Source of the DNA: Pogona vitticeps
Lineage: Eukaryota > Chordata > Lepidosauria > Squamata > Agamidae
Direction: 5' to 3'
DNA length: 64,000 bases
NCBI RefSeq assembly: GCF_051106095.1
Contig: NC_135785.1
Coordinates: forward strand, 97,461,001-97,525,000
This document shows, piece after piece, positions 1-12,599 of this stretch. Under the pieces are notes generated by a model. That model did no database searches. It had not been told where the DNA came from and saw only the letters and a list, made by a program, of their open reading frames with translations. The translations under genes and the position numbers were made by a program. Position 1 is the stretch's first letter, and each line of letters opens with the position of its first letter.

Positions 1-1620
1 CCAAGCAAGGGATAGGCATGACGAAACCATCTATATAGAAATCGATCAGCGTCAAAACCATCGTCGACGTCATGATCTCTACACTGATTCTGACTCATCC
101 GACATCGACCATAGGAAGAAACGCGTCCGATACATATATGCTTTGGCATCATCTTCCTCCTCCTCATCACCACCTTGACGTCAACGTCAATTTCACGACA
201 TCGACACTCAACTCTCCACTCAGACTAAGCATACTCAAGTTTCTAAGGACATTCCTCAGCCTAAGAACACCGGGTCATTACAGCTCGCAACCATGTCTTA
301 ACCTCCTTCCACTGCCCATTCTCACACCAAATCTTTGGTACAACCTTCTAACAAGACCACCACTAATGAAAAGACATCGAAAGTGCCACTTCCTCCACCT
401 TCTGGTCAGGAAGACTGCCTCTTCCCTTTCGATTCTGATCAAGAAGAGGGACCTCCATCAGATGCCTCTGAAGGATCCCTGGTAGAGGACAGAACTCTTG
501 AATCCGATGTGGGTGTTCTACATACATCTTCACCATCAGAGGACTATTCCTCTTACTTTCAAATGGTGGCTCGGATGGCTAAATCACTTAAACTAGATGT
601 GGAGCAGCCACTGCCACCTAAGGAGGACTTAGTTTTTGAGGATATAAACTAAGAGCGCTTGCCCCCCCCCCGAGTCTTGCCTTTATCCCTACACTGATGG
701 ACATCGTGAAGGAGTCCTGGGCTTTACCACCAGCCTCAGCACAGGTCACCTGCAGGATTGAAAATCACTACCGCACACATGGTGATGAAACTAAATTCCT
801 CAAACACCCTACACCTAACTCAATTATAATTCAATCCAATTTATCCAGATTGAGTGGTAAGGCCAAAGTCACCTCGACTAACAGAGAAGTAAGTAAGTTG
901 GATGTCCTCAGCCGGAAAATATGTTCTTTTGCCACCTTCCTCCTCAGGGTAGCCAATTATCAAGCTGCTATGGGGGCATACCAGAAGCAGCTATGGAAAA
1001 GAGTTCTACCAGCCCTCGAAGCTGCCCCGGACGATGTCAGAACAGGTCTCCTAAATATCTACTCTGAAGCACTCACGGTGGCCAAACATCAAAGATTAGC
1101 GTCCAGACATTTGGCTGATGTTGCCTCAAAATCCCTTACATCAGCTATAGCCCTACCTCGACACGCCTGGCTTAGAGATTCTGGAATCACCGAGGATGCA
1201 AAGAACTGCATTGAGGAGTTTCCCTTTGATGCCACTAGATGGTTCAATCAGAAGACTGATGATGATAGGGGAAGCCTGTATAAAATGAAAAAGACTGCCA
1301 AGTCCTACACTATTTCACAACAGACCAAATATCAGAAATATAAATGGTATAAGCCTTACAATCAGCAACAATACCAACAAGCATCCACACAGATTTACGA
1401 CAATTCAAACAAAGTAGTCAAAGATCTCCGCAAACTTATTCTGTCACCAGCACCTACAAGTCTAACGCATCCTCTCAGAGATGACAGTCATACCGTCTGC
1501 CTGCGAAGAAATCAAAACATTGACTCCCTCTCAACTGCGATCGCCAGACTGCGCCCCACCACTCAACTGTCCCCCTTCCTCCCAAATTGGAAAACATCAC
1601 AAACGACAAGTAGGTACTAA
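1..1620 (+). mobile_element. DIRS-type retroelement fossil, gag-like portion
   Basis: The region encodes a gag-like protein in open stretches at about 335-652 and 697-1620. The second stretch carries motifs I associate with DIRS1-type gag proteins (the family related to the LAP2-alpha C-terminal region): HAWLRDSGI near 1166-1192, then FPFDATRWFN near 1222-1251, then a KMKK segment and a Q/Y-rich tail. Upstream is an acidic, proline-rich stretch. DIRS elements use a tyrosine recombinase and reverse transcriptase, but neither is in view. The left side runs off the window, and the right side meets BovB sequence at about 1620-1640. It is a broken, partial copy with more than one break and is probably old. 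The family call is from motif memory; another gag-bearing element is the alternative. Confidence 0.68.
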
Positions 1621-1635
1621 ACATTATTCAATTCG

Positions 1636-4600
1636 GTTTGAACAACAGGTAAGTTTGGCCTTGGGGTTCAAAATGAAGCAGGGCAAAGGCTAATAGAGTT
1701 TTTTTTTTCAAGAGAACAAGCTAGTCATCACAAACACTCTTTTCCAGCAACACAAGAGGCGACTCAATACATGGAAATCACCAGATGGGCAATACCGAAA
1801 TCAGATTGATTATATACTCTGCAGCCAAAGATGGAGAAGCTCTATACAGTCAGTAAAAACAAGACCTGGAGCTGATTGTGGCTCTGATCATCAGCCTCTT
1901 ATAGCAAACCCCAAGCTTAAACTGAAGAAAGTAGGAAAAACCACTGGGCTGGTCAGGTATAATCTAAACCAAATCCCTTATGAATACACAGTGGAAGTAA
2001 AGAACAGATTTAAGGAACTAGATTTGGTGGACAGAGTGCCTGAAGAACTTTGGATAGAAAATTGTAACATTGTACAGGAGGAAGCAACAAAATCCCTCCC
2101 AAAGAAAAGGAAATGCAAGAAAGCAAAGTGGCTGTCCAACAAGGCGTTATAAATAGCAGAGAAGGGAAACAAAATGCAAGGGAGATAGGGAAAGTTGCAA
2201 AAAATTGAATGCAGACTCTTCTTGGAGAGATGCACCTCTTCTCAGGCCTTCCCATCATCCTTTTCTTTTTTAAAAAACATTCTTTCTAAAATAGTCCCAT
2301 CATGCCCTCTACTGGACAAAAATATATTTTTTAAAAACATGCAACAATGTTTTGGGGGTGCATGGAAGGGCATCAGGCACTGAAGGACCCCAGAACATGG
2401 CAAATGGAGGAGACAATTGAACTCATTTCACGCACTAGCAAGGTTATGCCCAAAAATTCTACAAGGTAGGCTTCAACAGTATGTGGACCAAGAAATTCCA
2501 GAAGTACAAGCTGGATTTTGAAGGGGAGAGGAACTCGAGACCAAATCGCTAGCATGCACTGGATTATGGAGAAAGCCAGAGAGTTCCAGAAAAACATCTA
2601 CTTCTGCTTCATTTACACAAAAGCCTTTGACTATGTGGACCACAGCAAACTATGGCAAGTTCTTAAAGAAATGGGAGTGCCTGACCACCTTATCTATCTC
2701 CTGAGAAATCTATATGTGGGACAGGAAGCAACAATTAGAATTGGATATGGAACAACTGATTGGTTCAAAATTGGGAAAGGAGTCCAACAAGGCTGTATAT
2801 TGTCTCCCAGCTTATTTAACATATATGCAGAATACATCATGCGAAAGGCTGGAGTGGAGGAATCCCAAACCGGAATTAAGGTTGCCAGAAGAAATATCAG
2901 CAACCTCAGATATGCAGATGATACCACTCTGATGGCAGAAAGTGAGGAGGAACTAAAGAACCTTGTAATGAGGGTGAAAGAGGAGAGTGCAAAAAACAGC
3001 CTGAAACTCAACATAAAAAAACTAAGATCATGGCCACTGGTCCCATCACCTCCTGGGAAATAGAAGGGGAAGATATGGAGGCAGTGACAGATTTTACTTT
3101 CTTGGGCTCCATGATCACTGCAAATTGTGACAGCAGCCACGAAATTAAAAGACGGCTGCTTCTTGGGAGGAAAGCGATGACAAACCTTGACAGCATCTTA
3201 AAAAGCAGAGACATCACCTTGCCAACAAAGGTCCACATAGTCAAAGCTATGGTTTTTCCAGTAGCGTGTTCATTTCATTGATAATTGGCTTATGCACTTT
3301 TTATCAATTTCATGCACTTTCATTGTTTATTTTGATTATTGTTAACTATTTAGTTTAATATTTTTTGTTATACAGTATTTGTCTGGTTTAAATTGTATTA
3401 ATCTGGTGTTTTTTTGGGACTTTATCTTTTTTCTTTTTCTTCTCTTTTTCTTTCTTTTGCTGCTTGCTATGGAGTGGAAGGCCTGCCTCCCCATTGAGGG
3501 GCTGTAGAATATCCGGGTGATTATGGGAGATATGGCGCTGGCCTACTCATGTTAGAAGAACGGCGAACAGATGTTTGAAAGCTGTACACCATTATGGGAC
3601 TTTGATCAACTGCCAGCATCGAGGTAGCCAGAACTGTCAACCCTCCACTCTAAAATTGATGCTGTTGAATGCCAGGTCTGTATCCAATAAATTCCAGATT
3701 ATTTATGATCTTATTCTGGAAGAGGATGCAGACCTGGCATGCATAACCAAAATGTGGATTAGTGGGGAAGGGGGTCCACCCCTGGCCCTTGTTTGTCCTC
3801 CCGGTTATGCTTTCCACCACCAAGGTAGACTGGAGGGATGGGGGGGGAGTAGCCATTGTATATAAAAACACTCTTGAGTTTACTAGACGCTCTGCAGTGG
3901 TGAAGCCGGGTTTGGAGGCCCTCCATGTGTCGATAGGGGCTAGGGATGGTATTGGGATTTTGCTGGGTTACTGTGCTCCCCGTGACCCAGCCATCTCCCT
4001 ACCAGAGCTGGTGGACTTTGTCTCCACGGCTCTGTTGGATTCCCCGAGGCTTCTGGTCTTGGGGGATTTCAGTGTTCATGCGGAGGCTGAGACCTCTGGT
4101 CCAGCTCTAGAGTTCTTGGAAACCATGGCTTCCTTGAACATGTCCCAACATGTTAACGGCCCCACACATGTGGGTGATCATATGCTAGACCTGGTTTTCT
4201 CCATCAATTGGAGTGAGTGTGGTCTGATGGTGACTGACCTTGTGTCAGTTCCCTTGTCATGGGCTGATCTCCACCTAATAAAATGTAACCTCTCAATGGT
4301 CCTCCCACCTCACAGGGAGCATGGATCTATTTTAATGGTCCACCCTCGAAGGCTACTGGACCCTATAGGATTCCAGGATACCATGAGAGGGATTCTGGCA
4401 GATCTGGCTGGCACTCCTCTTGAGGCTCTACTTGATGGCTGGTTTACGGCCGCCACAAGGGCTGTTGACACGATCTCTCCTAAATGCCCTCTCCAACGCA
4501 GAGCTCGGCCTGCGCCCCGTTTAACCAGGACCTACAAGCGATGAAGCAAATCAGGAGAAGGCTAGAGTGCAAGTGGAGAAGGAAACCGATGGATTATAAT

Positions 4601-6509
4601 AGGGAAGCTGTCAGGGTTGTGACTAACCTTTACCTTGCCAAGATAAGGGCTGCTAGTCAAGCTTACCTCGCTGACCGGGTGAGACCTCAAATCAGCAGGC
4701 GGAACTTTTCCATATAGTCCGCAACCTGTCCGGAATTGAACTAAGTGATGGGCTTCCCCCTAGTATTTCACCCAAACAATTTGCAGCATTTTTAAAATCA
4801 AAAGTGGAGGCCATCCATCAGGAGCTTTCTTCTTTTTTTGGATACAGTGGATCGAGCAGAGATGTCCAGTGCTCCGTCTTGCCCAGTTTCTCTCATTCTC
4901 TTGCAGCCTGTGACACCTGATACTGTGGACAAAGCGCTAGACCACTGTTGGGCCACCACCTCTTGACCCTTGCCCAGACTGGCTAATCAAAACAGCCAGG
5001 CCTATAACAACCAAATGGGCCATGGCAATAATTAATGGGTTTTTCTTTGAGGGCAGGTTTCCCCCCGCCCTCAAGGAGACACTCATTAGGCCCATTAGAA
5101 AGAAACCTAGTTTGGTGGTGGACGATATTGGCAATTATAGGCCCGTCACCAATGTTCCTTTCATTAGCAAAGTAGTCGAGAGGGTGGTGGCCGATCAGCT
5201 TCAGGCACATTTGGATGAAACAAATGCCCTGGATGTGTTCCAGTCAGGCTTCAGGCCATGCCATGGTACAGAAACTCCCTCTCTTTTTTGGGGGGTGACT
5301 CTCACTGCGAAGAGTGAGGTTTGCAACTTGGGGATCCACCTGGACCCGGCGCTTACCATGGAAACTCAGGTGGCGTCAGTGGTCCATTCCACATATTTCC
5401 ATCTTTGGCTGATTGCCCAGCTGCGTGCTTATCTTGATGTTAGGGCGCTCACCACTCTGGTCCATGCACTCGTAATCTCGAGATTAGACGACTGCAATGC
5501 ACTGTATGTGGGGCTGCCTCTGAGATTGATGCAGAAGCTCCAAATGGTGCAGAATGTGGCAGCCAGACCTCTTACTGGAGTGAGGAAATACCAACACCTC
5601 ACTCCCACCCTGACTGCCTTGCATTGGTTGCCCGCATGCTTCCACGTCAATTTCAAAATTTTAATGATTACGTAGAGTTTTTAGGCTTACGTTTAGGACC
5701 TCGATACTTGGCAGAGTGCCTCCTCCCACCTAGATCTACTTGTACCACCTGATCTCACCAGGAGGGGCGATTGAGGAGCTTAACCCCGATGGAGGCCCAG
5801 AAGGAAAAAACAAGACACCGGGCCTTCTCGGCAGTGGCTCCTTCTCTCTGGAACAAACTCTCCTCCGAGATTCACTTGGGTATTTTCAGAAACCAACTTA
5901 AGACCTGGTTTTTCACATAGGCCTTCCCCCCAGGCACTACTTAACTTCTCTTTTCATCCCATCTTGAACTATTGTTGTCTTGTATATTGTTGAAAAACTG
6001 TTAATATATATTTTGTTTTTATCTTGTATGTTGTGAGCCGCGCAGAGTAGACTATGTCTAGACGGGCGGCATATAAATGCAATAAATAAATAAGTAAATG
6101 GAAGTGAGAACTGAGCCATAAAGAAGACTGATCGCCAAACAATTGATGCTTTTGAATTGTTGTGCTGGAGGAGACTCTTGGGAGTCCCCTGGACTGAAAA
6201 GAGAACAAACCTATCCATTCTGAAGGAAATCATCCCTGAGTGCTCACTGGAAGGACAGATCCTGAAGCTGAGGCTCCAGTACTTTGGCCATCTCATGAGA
6301 CTAGAAGACTCCTTGGAAAAGACTCTAATGTTGGGAAAGAGTGAAGGAAAGAGGAGAAGGGGATGACAGAGGACGAGATGGTTGGACAGTGAAGCTACCA
6401 ACATGAATTTGCCCCAACTCTGGGAGGCAGTGGAAGACAGGAAGGCCTGGCGTCCTCTAGTCCATGGGGTCACAAAGAGTTGGACATAACTTAATGACTA
6501 AACAACAAA
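1636..6509 (+). mobile_element. BovB (RTE) LINE, 5'-truncated, split by another LINE
   Basis: The copy consists of 1636-3263 and 6100-6509, separated by an inserted LINE. The first part starts late in the AP endonuclease domain (NQIDYILCSQRW near 1801-1836, then SDHQPLIA). It continues into reverse transcriptase with KAREFQKNIYF (2572-2604), QGCILSPSLFN (2791-2820) and the catalytic LRYADDTTL (2909-2935), followed by the typical BovB TSWEIEGEDMEAV and SRDITLPTKVHIVKAM strings. The second part resumes at the segment corresponding to MYGSESW and ends in the BovB 3' tail (GVTKSWT-like, about 6465-6509). The APE-to-RT linker is partly lost around 2200-2400, where about 130 bp does not look like BovB. 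The frame holds stops and shifts, so this copy is dead. Full BovB is about 3.2 kb, so roughly two thirds remains. Confidence 0.92.
3264..6099 (+). mobile_element. L2/CR1-group LINE inserted in BovB
   Basis: A LINE of about 2.8 kb sits inside the BovB copy. After a T-rich leader (3264-3560) comes an AP endonuclease region beginning MLLNARSVSNKFQ (3657 onward), with ADLACITKMWI, a GGVAIVYKN segment, LLVLGDFSVH (4051-4080) and THVGDHMLDLVFS. A linker follows, then reverse transcriptase pieces: NYRPVTNVPFISKVVERVV (5132-5188), FQSGFRP (5239-5259) and the C-terminal RLDDCNALYVGLP (5484-5522) and TALHWLP. The RT core between FRPCHG and the C-terminal part is missing, including the YxDD box, so the copy is defective. 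The 3' end reads GGGCGGCATATAAATGCAAT and then (AAATA)n. That tail and the C-terminal RT motif point to the L2/CR1 superfamily; the exact clade is uncertain. Confidence 0.8.
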
Positions 6510-8711
6510 TATAGAGTTCTGTGCCTTTTAATCTTAAGTCTAGTGATACTAGTTTTATCATATTGTGCAGCAGAATAATTCAACATTCTACAAGGCAATT
6601 CTAAAAATGGGAGAAGCACAGACAGAAGTTATAACTTTGCAGCTGGATTTGGATCAGTGCCAAATTTGGCACAGATGTAGCAGACAATCAGCTCCTGCTC
6701 TGTGCCAAATTTGGGGAAGTTTAGGCAAAAGCTTTTCAAGTTACGTAAGGAGTTAGAAAAGTGGCAAAACGGATCAGGGCTTTCTCTGCTGTGTTACAGC
6801 TTTTATGAGATATCTGTCCCCAGACAGCCTACTGAGCAGAGATAGTAGTGAAGGATTGATGAAAATGGAGTGAACTAGATCCAGATTTAATAATCCTCAG
6901 AGCACAAGTATTGAGATCAATGGGTTTTCAGTTAGTTAAGAATGCCTTGAGGCCCATTAGTTGAAGTGAATATACTCTGACTAAATCTGGATCCAAACCA
7001 ACCCATTTATTCCAGCAATCCTCTGTGGTGGATGTCTGGTAAGCACAATAAGGACTTGGTGGATCAGACTAGAGCTTGGACTGTGACTCCCAGCTAGCAC
7101 AAGTACTACAACTCCCAACACTGGCTGCTGGCCATGCTGGATACAGAACAGAATGTAACTTTCCCAAACTCTGATCATAATATCTCATTTATCAAGCTCT
7201 GAACATTGCAAGTTGTCATGTATGGTGCTGGTCATGTTTTTTTGCTTGCATTGTATTTTGAGTCTAAATGTCATTAATCCCAATCACATTAGGCTAACGT
7301 TGAATGAATGGACTTGTTGGAGTTCAGCAAATGAAACTTCTTAAATCAACACTCCTTTAAGTCCCCTTAGTTCTGCTTTAGTTGGGACTAGCAATTGGAT
7401 TTTGTACTTCTTTATATTTAATATATTTGTATAAAAGCCTGTGCTCAGGAACTGCATGAAAGACTTTTCCTTAGAAGGGATGATCACATGGAAATGTCCA
7501 TAATATTCATAGCAAAATGAAAAAGAGGCACTAAGATACCCTTCTTGTAACTCATCTAACAAATGCAAGCCTCACACTGGCTTTTTGATTTCATTAGCCA
7601 ATTGATTTGCCAAATGAATTTCATCTGTCTAATGACCTTTTGGTTAACAATCTCAACTGTTAACACAGTAGGCAAAGCCAATCGCGAATTGACTTTCCAA
7701 AACAGAAATCAACTGGCATTTTGTTAAAATTGGCATGGATGAGTCCTATACAAATGGAAGAGAAGATAACATATAAGCTTGGGCATGCTAATGTAGAGGA
7801 ACCTTAGTTGCGCCTTAACTTTATCTTGACAAAAGCAATATGAACAAAAGCTAAATGGAGGAGGCTGTGATGTATCAAGCCTAGTCAATAATACCCATAA
7901 ACAACTGCAGTTTCTTTTTTTTTTCTCCCTCTCATTTGCTACGCAGCTATCCCTCATTGTGTGAAACCTTAGGCTTCTTATGACGGCCTAGTCTGAGAAT
8001 AAAATCAATACTGAGGAAATCCTTTTGTCGTTTCTAAAGGCATAACATGTAAGGAAATCTAAGTCAATATGCCTTTTAATAATGTTTCAGAGTAACACTT
8101 AGATTTCCCTTCTTGTGGTTTAATTAATTGAGCTGCCTGCTACTCACAAGGTATAGTCTATCCTTTATATAATTCTCCTTTCCCTTAATTGCTGTTCACT
8201 TTTGGCTTCTATTTGTCTTGAGCTATTTCTCCCTCGTGCTGCGTTTTTTTTATGGTTCTGGACGTGCTTTGTACTTAGTTTTATCTTCCGATGCTTTGGC
8301 TTCTAAATGTCAGCATAATTTTTCTGCCTTATAATATTGGCGATGTTATAACCATCAATCAGTCCAAAGGAAGAGCCGAAGAGATTAGATACCATTTGTC
8401 TGTATTGGTTGCTCATTGTAATGGCCTGGTGGACAACATGAACAGATAATCTGTTGCTTTGATGGAAACTAATTCGTCTTAAGAGTGACAGCGTTGGAAT
8501 AGCTTTTGTGACATTGTTTTTTAAAATGATGACTACCTCACCATTACCACTGTTGATCTGCAGCTCAGCCGTGTTCTTTAATGATTTCCCTATACAAGGG
8601 GCAGGAATACTAGCTGATCACCATCATTGTCTTCTTTTTCTTCTTCACCACAAGAAAAGTCATGGTTGCCAAGAACAAACATTCGTAACAACTTTAAAAT
8701 CTTATAAACTT
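6510..8711. other. Mostly unique non-coding stretch
   Basis: No gene seen. It contains one dispersed repeat (listed separately at 6585-6760) and a weak remnant of a short MITE around 7080-7180 (CAACTCCCA next to a GGCCATGCTGG motif). The part from about 7980 to 8500 is AT-rich, free of obvious repeats and has TAAT-rich motifs, so it could hold conserved non-coding sequence. The longest open frames here (for example about 7724-7957 on the minus strand) have no recognisable domains. Confidence 0.4.
6585..6760 (+). repeat. Unclassified dispersed repeat, copy 1
   Basis: This segment contains TTCTAAAAATGGGAG (about 6599-6613) and GCCAAATTTGGGG (6703-6716). A matching segment in inverted orientation lies at about 26820-26965 (CCCCAAATTTGGCACAGA, then CCCATTTTTAGAATTG). 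The two therefore look like diverged copies of one repeat. I do not recognise the family and see no terminal repeats. Confidence 0.45.
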
Positions 8712-8778
8712 TAATCTCTCTCTCTCTCTCTCTCTTAAAATACACAGTCATGTAGTGCTTCTGCTTCTACAGCTTATT

Positions 8779-8845
<67 letters not shown>

Positions 8846-8935
8846 ATATGCCGCCCACACTACCCAAAGGTCTCTAGGCGGCTTACAACAATTAAAATAC
8901 AGTAAAAAGATAAAACAGAATACAATTAAAAAATA
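8712..8935 (-). repeat. (TC)n and (TTTA)n tracts with a LINE 3' end
   Basis: A (TC)n run at 8717-8735 is followed by (TTTA)n at about 8775-8841, then by ATGCCGCCCACACTACCC and AGGCGGCTTACAACA (8849-8890). Read on the minus strand this is the TTGTAAGCCGCC...GGCGGCAT 3' end plus (AAAT)n tail typical of squamate CR1/L2 LINEs. Only about 100 bp of the LINE remains. Confidence 0.7.
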
Positions 8936-9734
8936 TTTTTTCATAGATATGATGCTGGTATTTTTCACAAATATTAATTCTGATTCATTCATTCATTATA
9001 TTGAACTGCCCTAATACTCTTCCATATCGCTGCCATCATCACCAACTATTTCCCACCATTATTTTGCTATATAAGAAGGGACATTTGTATCTAGTGGCCA
9101 GGAGATAGTTTTCCTGTTAAGTCACATTTCTGCTGGATTTGCTCAGTTTTCTTCTTTAGCCTAGACTGGCACAAGCCAATAACCCAGGCTGCTACAAGTC
9201 TCTATACTAATTGCTCTGGGTTCATTCTTGTAATGGATCCACTGCTGCTCTCCTGCTTCTTGAAGGATAGCAATGGCAATGAGGTATATAAGCATTCCTT
9301 TCCTGAACCAAGGAAATCTACCATCTCTCAAGCCTTGCCTAGTTTGATCCTGCATTTGGCAGGAAGCATTGAGCTTCAGAATCATGAGGAATAGGCAGAC
9401 ACTGTGCAAGTTGACTAATTGATGTCAGGCTGAAGCAAAGAGTCTTTGGTTTTGGAGGTGTCATTTTACACAAATACCTGCATAGCACAGGTAGGAAACC
9501 ACTAAGGTGATCGCGTGGGTGCTGGTATTTCATCTGTGGATTTTGACAGCATTAAGACATTCCTTCATTTGAGGGTGAATCCTGTGGTTGTATGCTTTCC
9601 TGGAGTTCCTCTGCAAATGCAATAGCTCTCTTAAAATCATGCAAGCAAAAACACACACCCATCTGGTGTGTGTTTTTCGAACTACAAGAATCCCACAGCA
9701 ATGGGATGAGCTGCCTGCCTATGGCTGAAGGACT

Positions 9735-9783
9735 CTCTTCTCTCTCTCTCTCTCTCTCTCTCTCCCCCCCACTCTCTCTTTCT

Positions 9784-9812
<29 letters not shown>
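9735..9812. repeat. (CT)n / (CA)n compound microsatellite
   Basis: CT repeats at about 9735-9764 are followed by a C run, a short CT stretch and (CA)n at about 9784-9812. The open frame covering it only translates the repeats. Confidence 0.9.
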
Positions 9813-9816
<4 letters not shown>

Positions 9817-10975
9817 ACTCTTCTTACATAAGCGGTTTCCTTTCTCCTTGAAGTACTCCTCCCATACACCTCAAAGGAGAGGCCTTGCTTTGCAAGCATG
9901 CAAAAGTTGATGATTAGTTGAAACTGTCTGGACTTCATCTGCAGGACATCTTGTAGCACAATCAAGAGGTGCTTTGTCACAATGATCTGCTTCAGGGACC
10001 TCCTCCACTCTTCCTAATCGCAAGCAAGGAGCCCTGGCTGAAGACAGAATGCCTCAGCAGCTAATTAGACATGGCAGCTTACAAGGAGCTTACATGCGTA
10101 GCTAAAAAGGCCAGAATGCTGAAATGTCAAGCCGTCATTCTCTTTCTCTGAGTGATTTGCAGCCGACGCTGTACCTGGTTGAACATTAATGCCAGAGTTT
10201 GCTGAGTTCTACCAATATTCTGCCACCTGCAGAGATCAGACTGAAAAGCAGTTGTGCTTTTTTTTTTTTTTGCAAAGATACTTGCTCAATGAATTATTTT
10301 AAAAGTCATCCATCTTCAACTCATTGTTTTGTTTTGCTTTTAAAGGAAAGAGAAAGCACAAGATGGTAATAGTGTTTAGAAGAGGAAAGGCCATATACTG
10401 TATATTCTTTCCCAAATTGCACTGCCATTATTTCTTCTCTTGCAATATTTGTTTTCCTCAGAGTCTTAATGCAAAGAGTTTGGGGAAAAAACATGAAGGA
10501 AAAAAAAACACTTAAACAACTCTCTCCTCTCCCCAACCTTTTTAAAAAACAAAACAGTATATTGCTAATGAAAATATGTCTCTGTTAATAATCTGTATTA
10601 AATACAGTGTTGCTAAGTTGGCAACATCCCTGCCCCTGACATTTTAGAGTCAAAACCTGAAACTAGAGTGTAAATTGTTGTGATGTCACAGATGCAGGAT
10701 GCATAAGGGTTGGGAGGAAGCAGGAGCTGGTAGAAGGGCAACTGGTTTTGGAAATGGATATCAAGGTGATCCAGATAAAAGTCAGCTAAACAGGCTGAAA
10801 TCCTATTGTAACTTTGCACCACACCCCTAGGATGACATCAGCCTGAAAGAGTAATATTTAATTTAATTATTTATTGGGCAAATAAATAAATACAAGTTGA
10901 ATGAATGAATGATCAATCATTAGTACAAAAGAATCATGTTAAAAATGGAAGTATTTGGTATGGAAAAAGCAAAGA
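9813..10975. other. Unique non-coding stretch
   Basis: No gene or clear mobile element seen. It has short poly-T (10260-10272) and poly-A tracts and an AT-rich stretch near 10855-10910 with ATTTATT-like and AATAAATA-like units. Confidence 0.4.
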
Positions 10976-10979
10976 ACAG

Positions 10980-11310
10980 ACACATTTCTCAGAACATATT
11001 GTGAGGAAAGCTCTATATTTAATATGACAGAAATTTCAAGTGCAAACCTATAAGAAAATTCCAATATGGGTAGCACCAATAGAGGCCTTTACATTAAAAG
11101 TGCTAAGGAGGGAGCTCTACTCACATATAAAGACTTGTTAACTAAAGATCAAATTCTGAAAAATAAATAAGATTTAGAGGGATTGGGTCTATCAACAGAC
11201 TGGTGGTCAATGTTGAAATTAGAATCAATATATAAAAAGGATAAAAATGTGGGCTTTTTTGAGGGGAACGTTCAGGTGGATGAACTATGGATTTACATGA
11301 AAGAGAAAAT

Positions 11311-11343
<33 letters not shown>

Positions 11344-11980
11344 CTATTAGTATTGATCTGGAAGATGAGAGGGTGAAGGAGGTGATGATCAGATTGGCAC
11401 AAAACTTATAACATCAATATAGATGACTGGATGAAAATATGGAAAGATCATTATAAGTTGATTGAACCAGTTAATCTTAGAGAAAACATCCTTAAAATGT
11501 TTTATAGATGGCATTTTACTCAGGTAAGACTGGCAAAAATGCCAGAAGGGATCAGTAATGTTTGTTGGAAATGTAAAAAAAAAAGATCCAGGGACTTAAT
11601 ATCATGTACAGTATAGTGGTCCAGTGAAAAAGAAAAAAATGGTTACAGGTTTGGGGAGTGTCACAAGAAAATTTCCATCAAAATCTAAGTTTTAAACATG
11701 AAATGTTTCTATTGAATATAATGCCAAAGATCATTGATAAAAAAATAAAATATAGTATATTGTATATTTTTACAGCAGCCAGGTTACTCTGGGCCCAAAA
11801 ATGGAAGAATGGAGAAATACCAATGATGGAGGAGCTACTGAAGAAGCTACTGAATATTGCAGAACTAGATATGTTTTCAGAGGCAATGTGGGATAAACCG
11901 AGACATTTTGTAAAGGAAAGCTGGAAGCTGATGTACAGTTGGGTCCAGAAAGAAACAGGAACTAAGGAGAAGAAATGATT
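10980..11980 (+). mobile_element. L1 LINE 3' end, 5'-truncated
   Basis: The translated pieces match the C-terminal part of squamate L1 ORF2. They include IPIWVAPIEAFTLKV (about 11060-11100), then ENILKMFYRWHFTQVRLAKM and ISNVCWKCKKK (11481-11583), a Cys motif close to CWKC found after the RT in L1. These are followed by a KYSILYIFTAARLLWAQKWK segment (11749-11808) and a MMEELLKKLLNIAELDMFSEAM segment. Several frame changes and an internal (CA)n run (11314-11342) show it is dead. The RT and endonuclease domains are absent. A sister copy on the minus strand lies at about 50350-51320. Confidence 0.85.
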
Positions 11981-12024
11981 GTGGCGAACCAGTACTTACA
12001 AGAACCTATTGATGATATTAGATT

Positions 12025-12339
12025 ACCTAGACCAGGGGTACCTAACCCCTGGTCCATGGCCCATTGCCAGTCCGTGGGCTTGCTGGAACTGGGCTGCGGA
12101 GATGGATTTCCACACACACACACCCGCATGAATGGTGGGTGTGTCACGCTCACAGCTGGGCGTATCGCACTCACTGCTGGGCATGCTGCACTCACGCACA
12201 TGCATGCAAGCGTGACATGCCCGTCCACAAGTGCAACATACCCACCAGCAAGTGCAGGAGTGCCCCCACCCCCGAACAGAAAGCCTGCACCCCCAACCGG
12301 TCCGCAGTCTCAAAAAGGTTGGGGACCGCTGACCTAGAC
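12025..12339. mobile_element. hAT-type non-autonomous transposon with 8-bp TSD
   Basis: The element spans 12033-12331 (299 bp). It starts CAGGGGTACCTAACCCCTGG and ends GGTTGGGGACCGCTG, giving imperfect terminal inverted repeats of about 15 bp of the CAGGGGTCCCCAACC type seen in vertebrate hAT/Charlie-like elements. It is flanked on both sides by the perfect 8-bp duplication ACCTAGAC (12025-12032 and 12332-12339), the length expected for hAT. The inside is rich in CACGCAC and GCTGGGC units and codes for nothing recognisable. Confidence 0.9.
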
Positions 12340-12432
12340 GATGGCAAAATCTCTGATCTATATATGTAGTATGGATGTCTTGCTTTAGTTATCTTTTGTT
12401 GTTTTTGTTGTGTCTTTGTTGTTTTGTATGTA

Positions 12433-12580
<148 letters not shown>

Positions 12581-12599
12581 GCAGATTTTTTTTTAAAAA

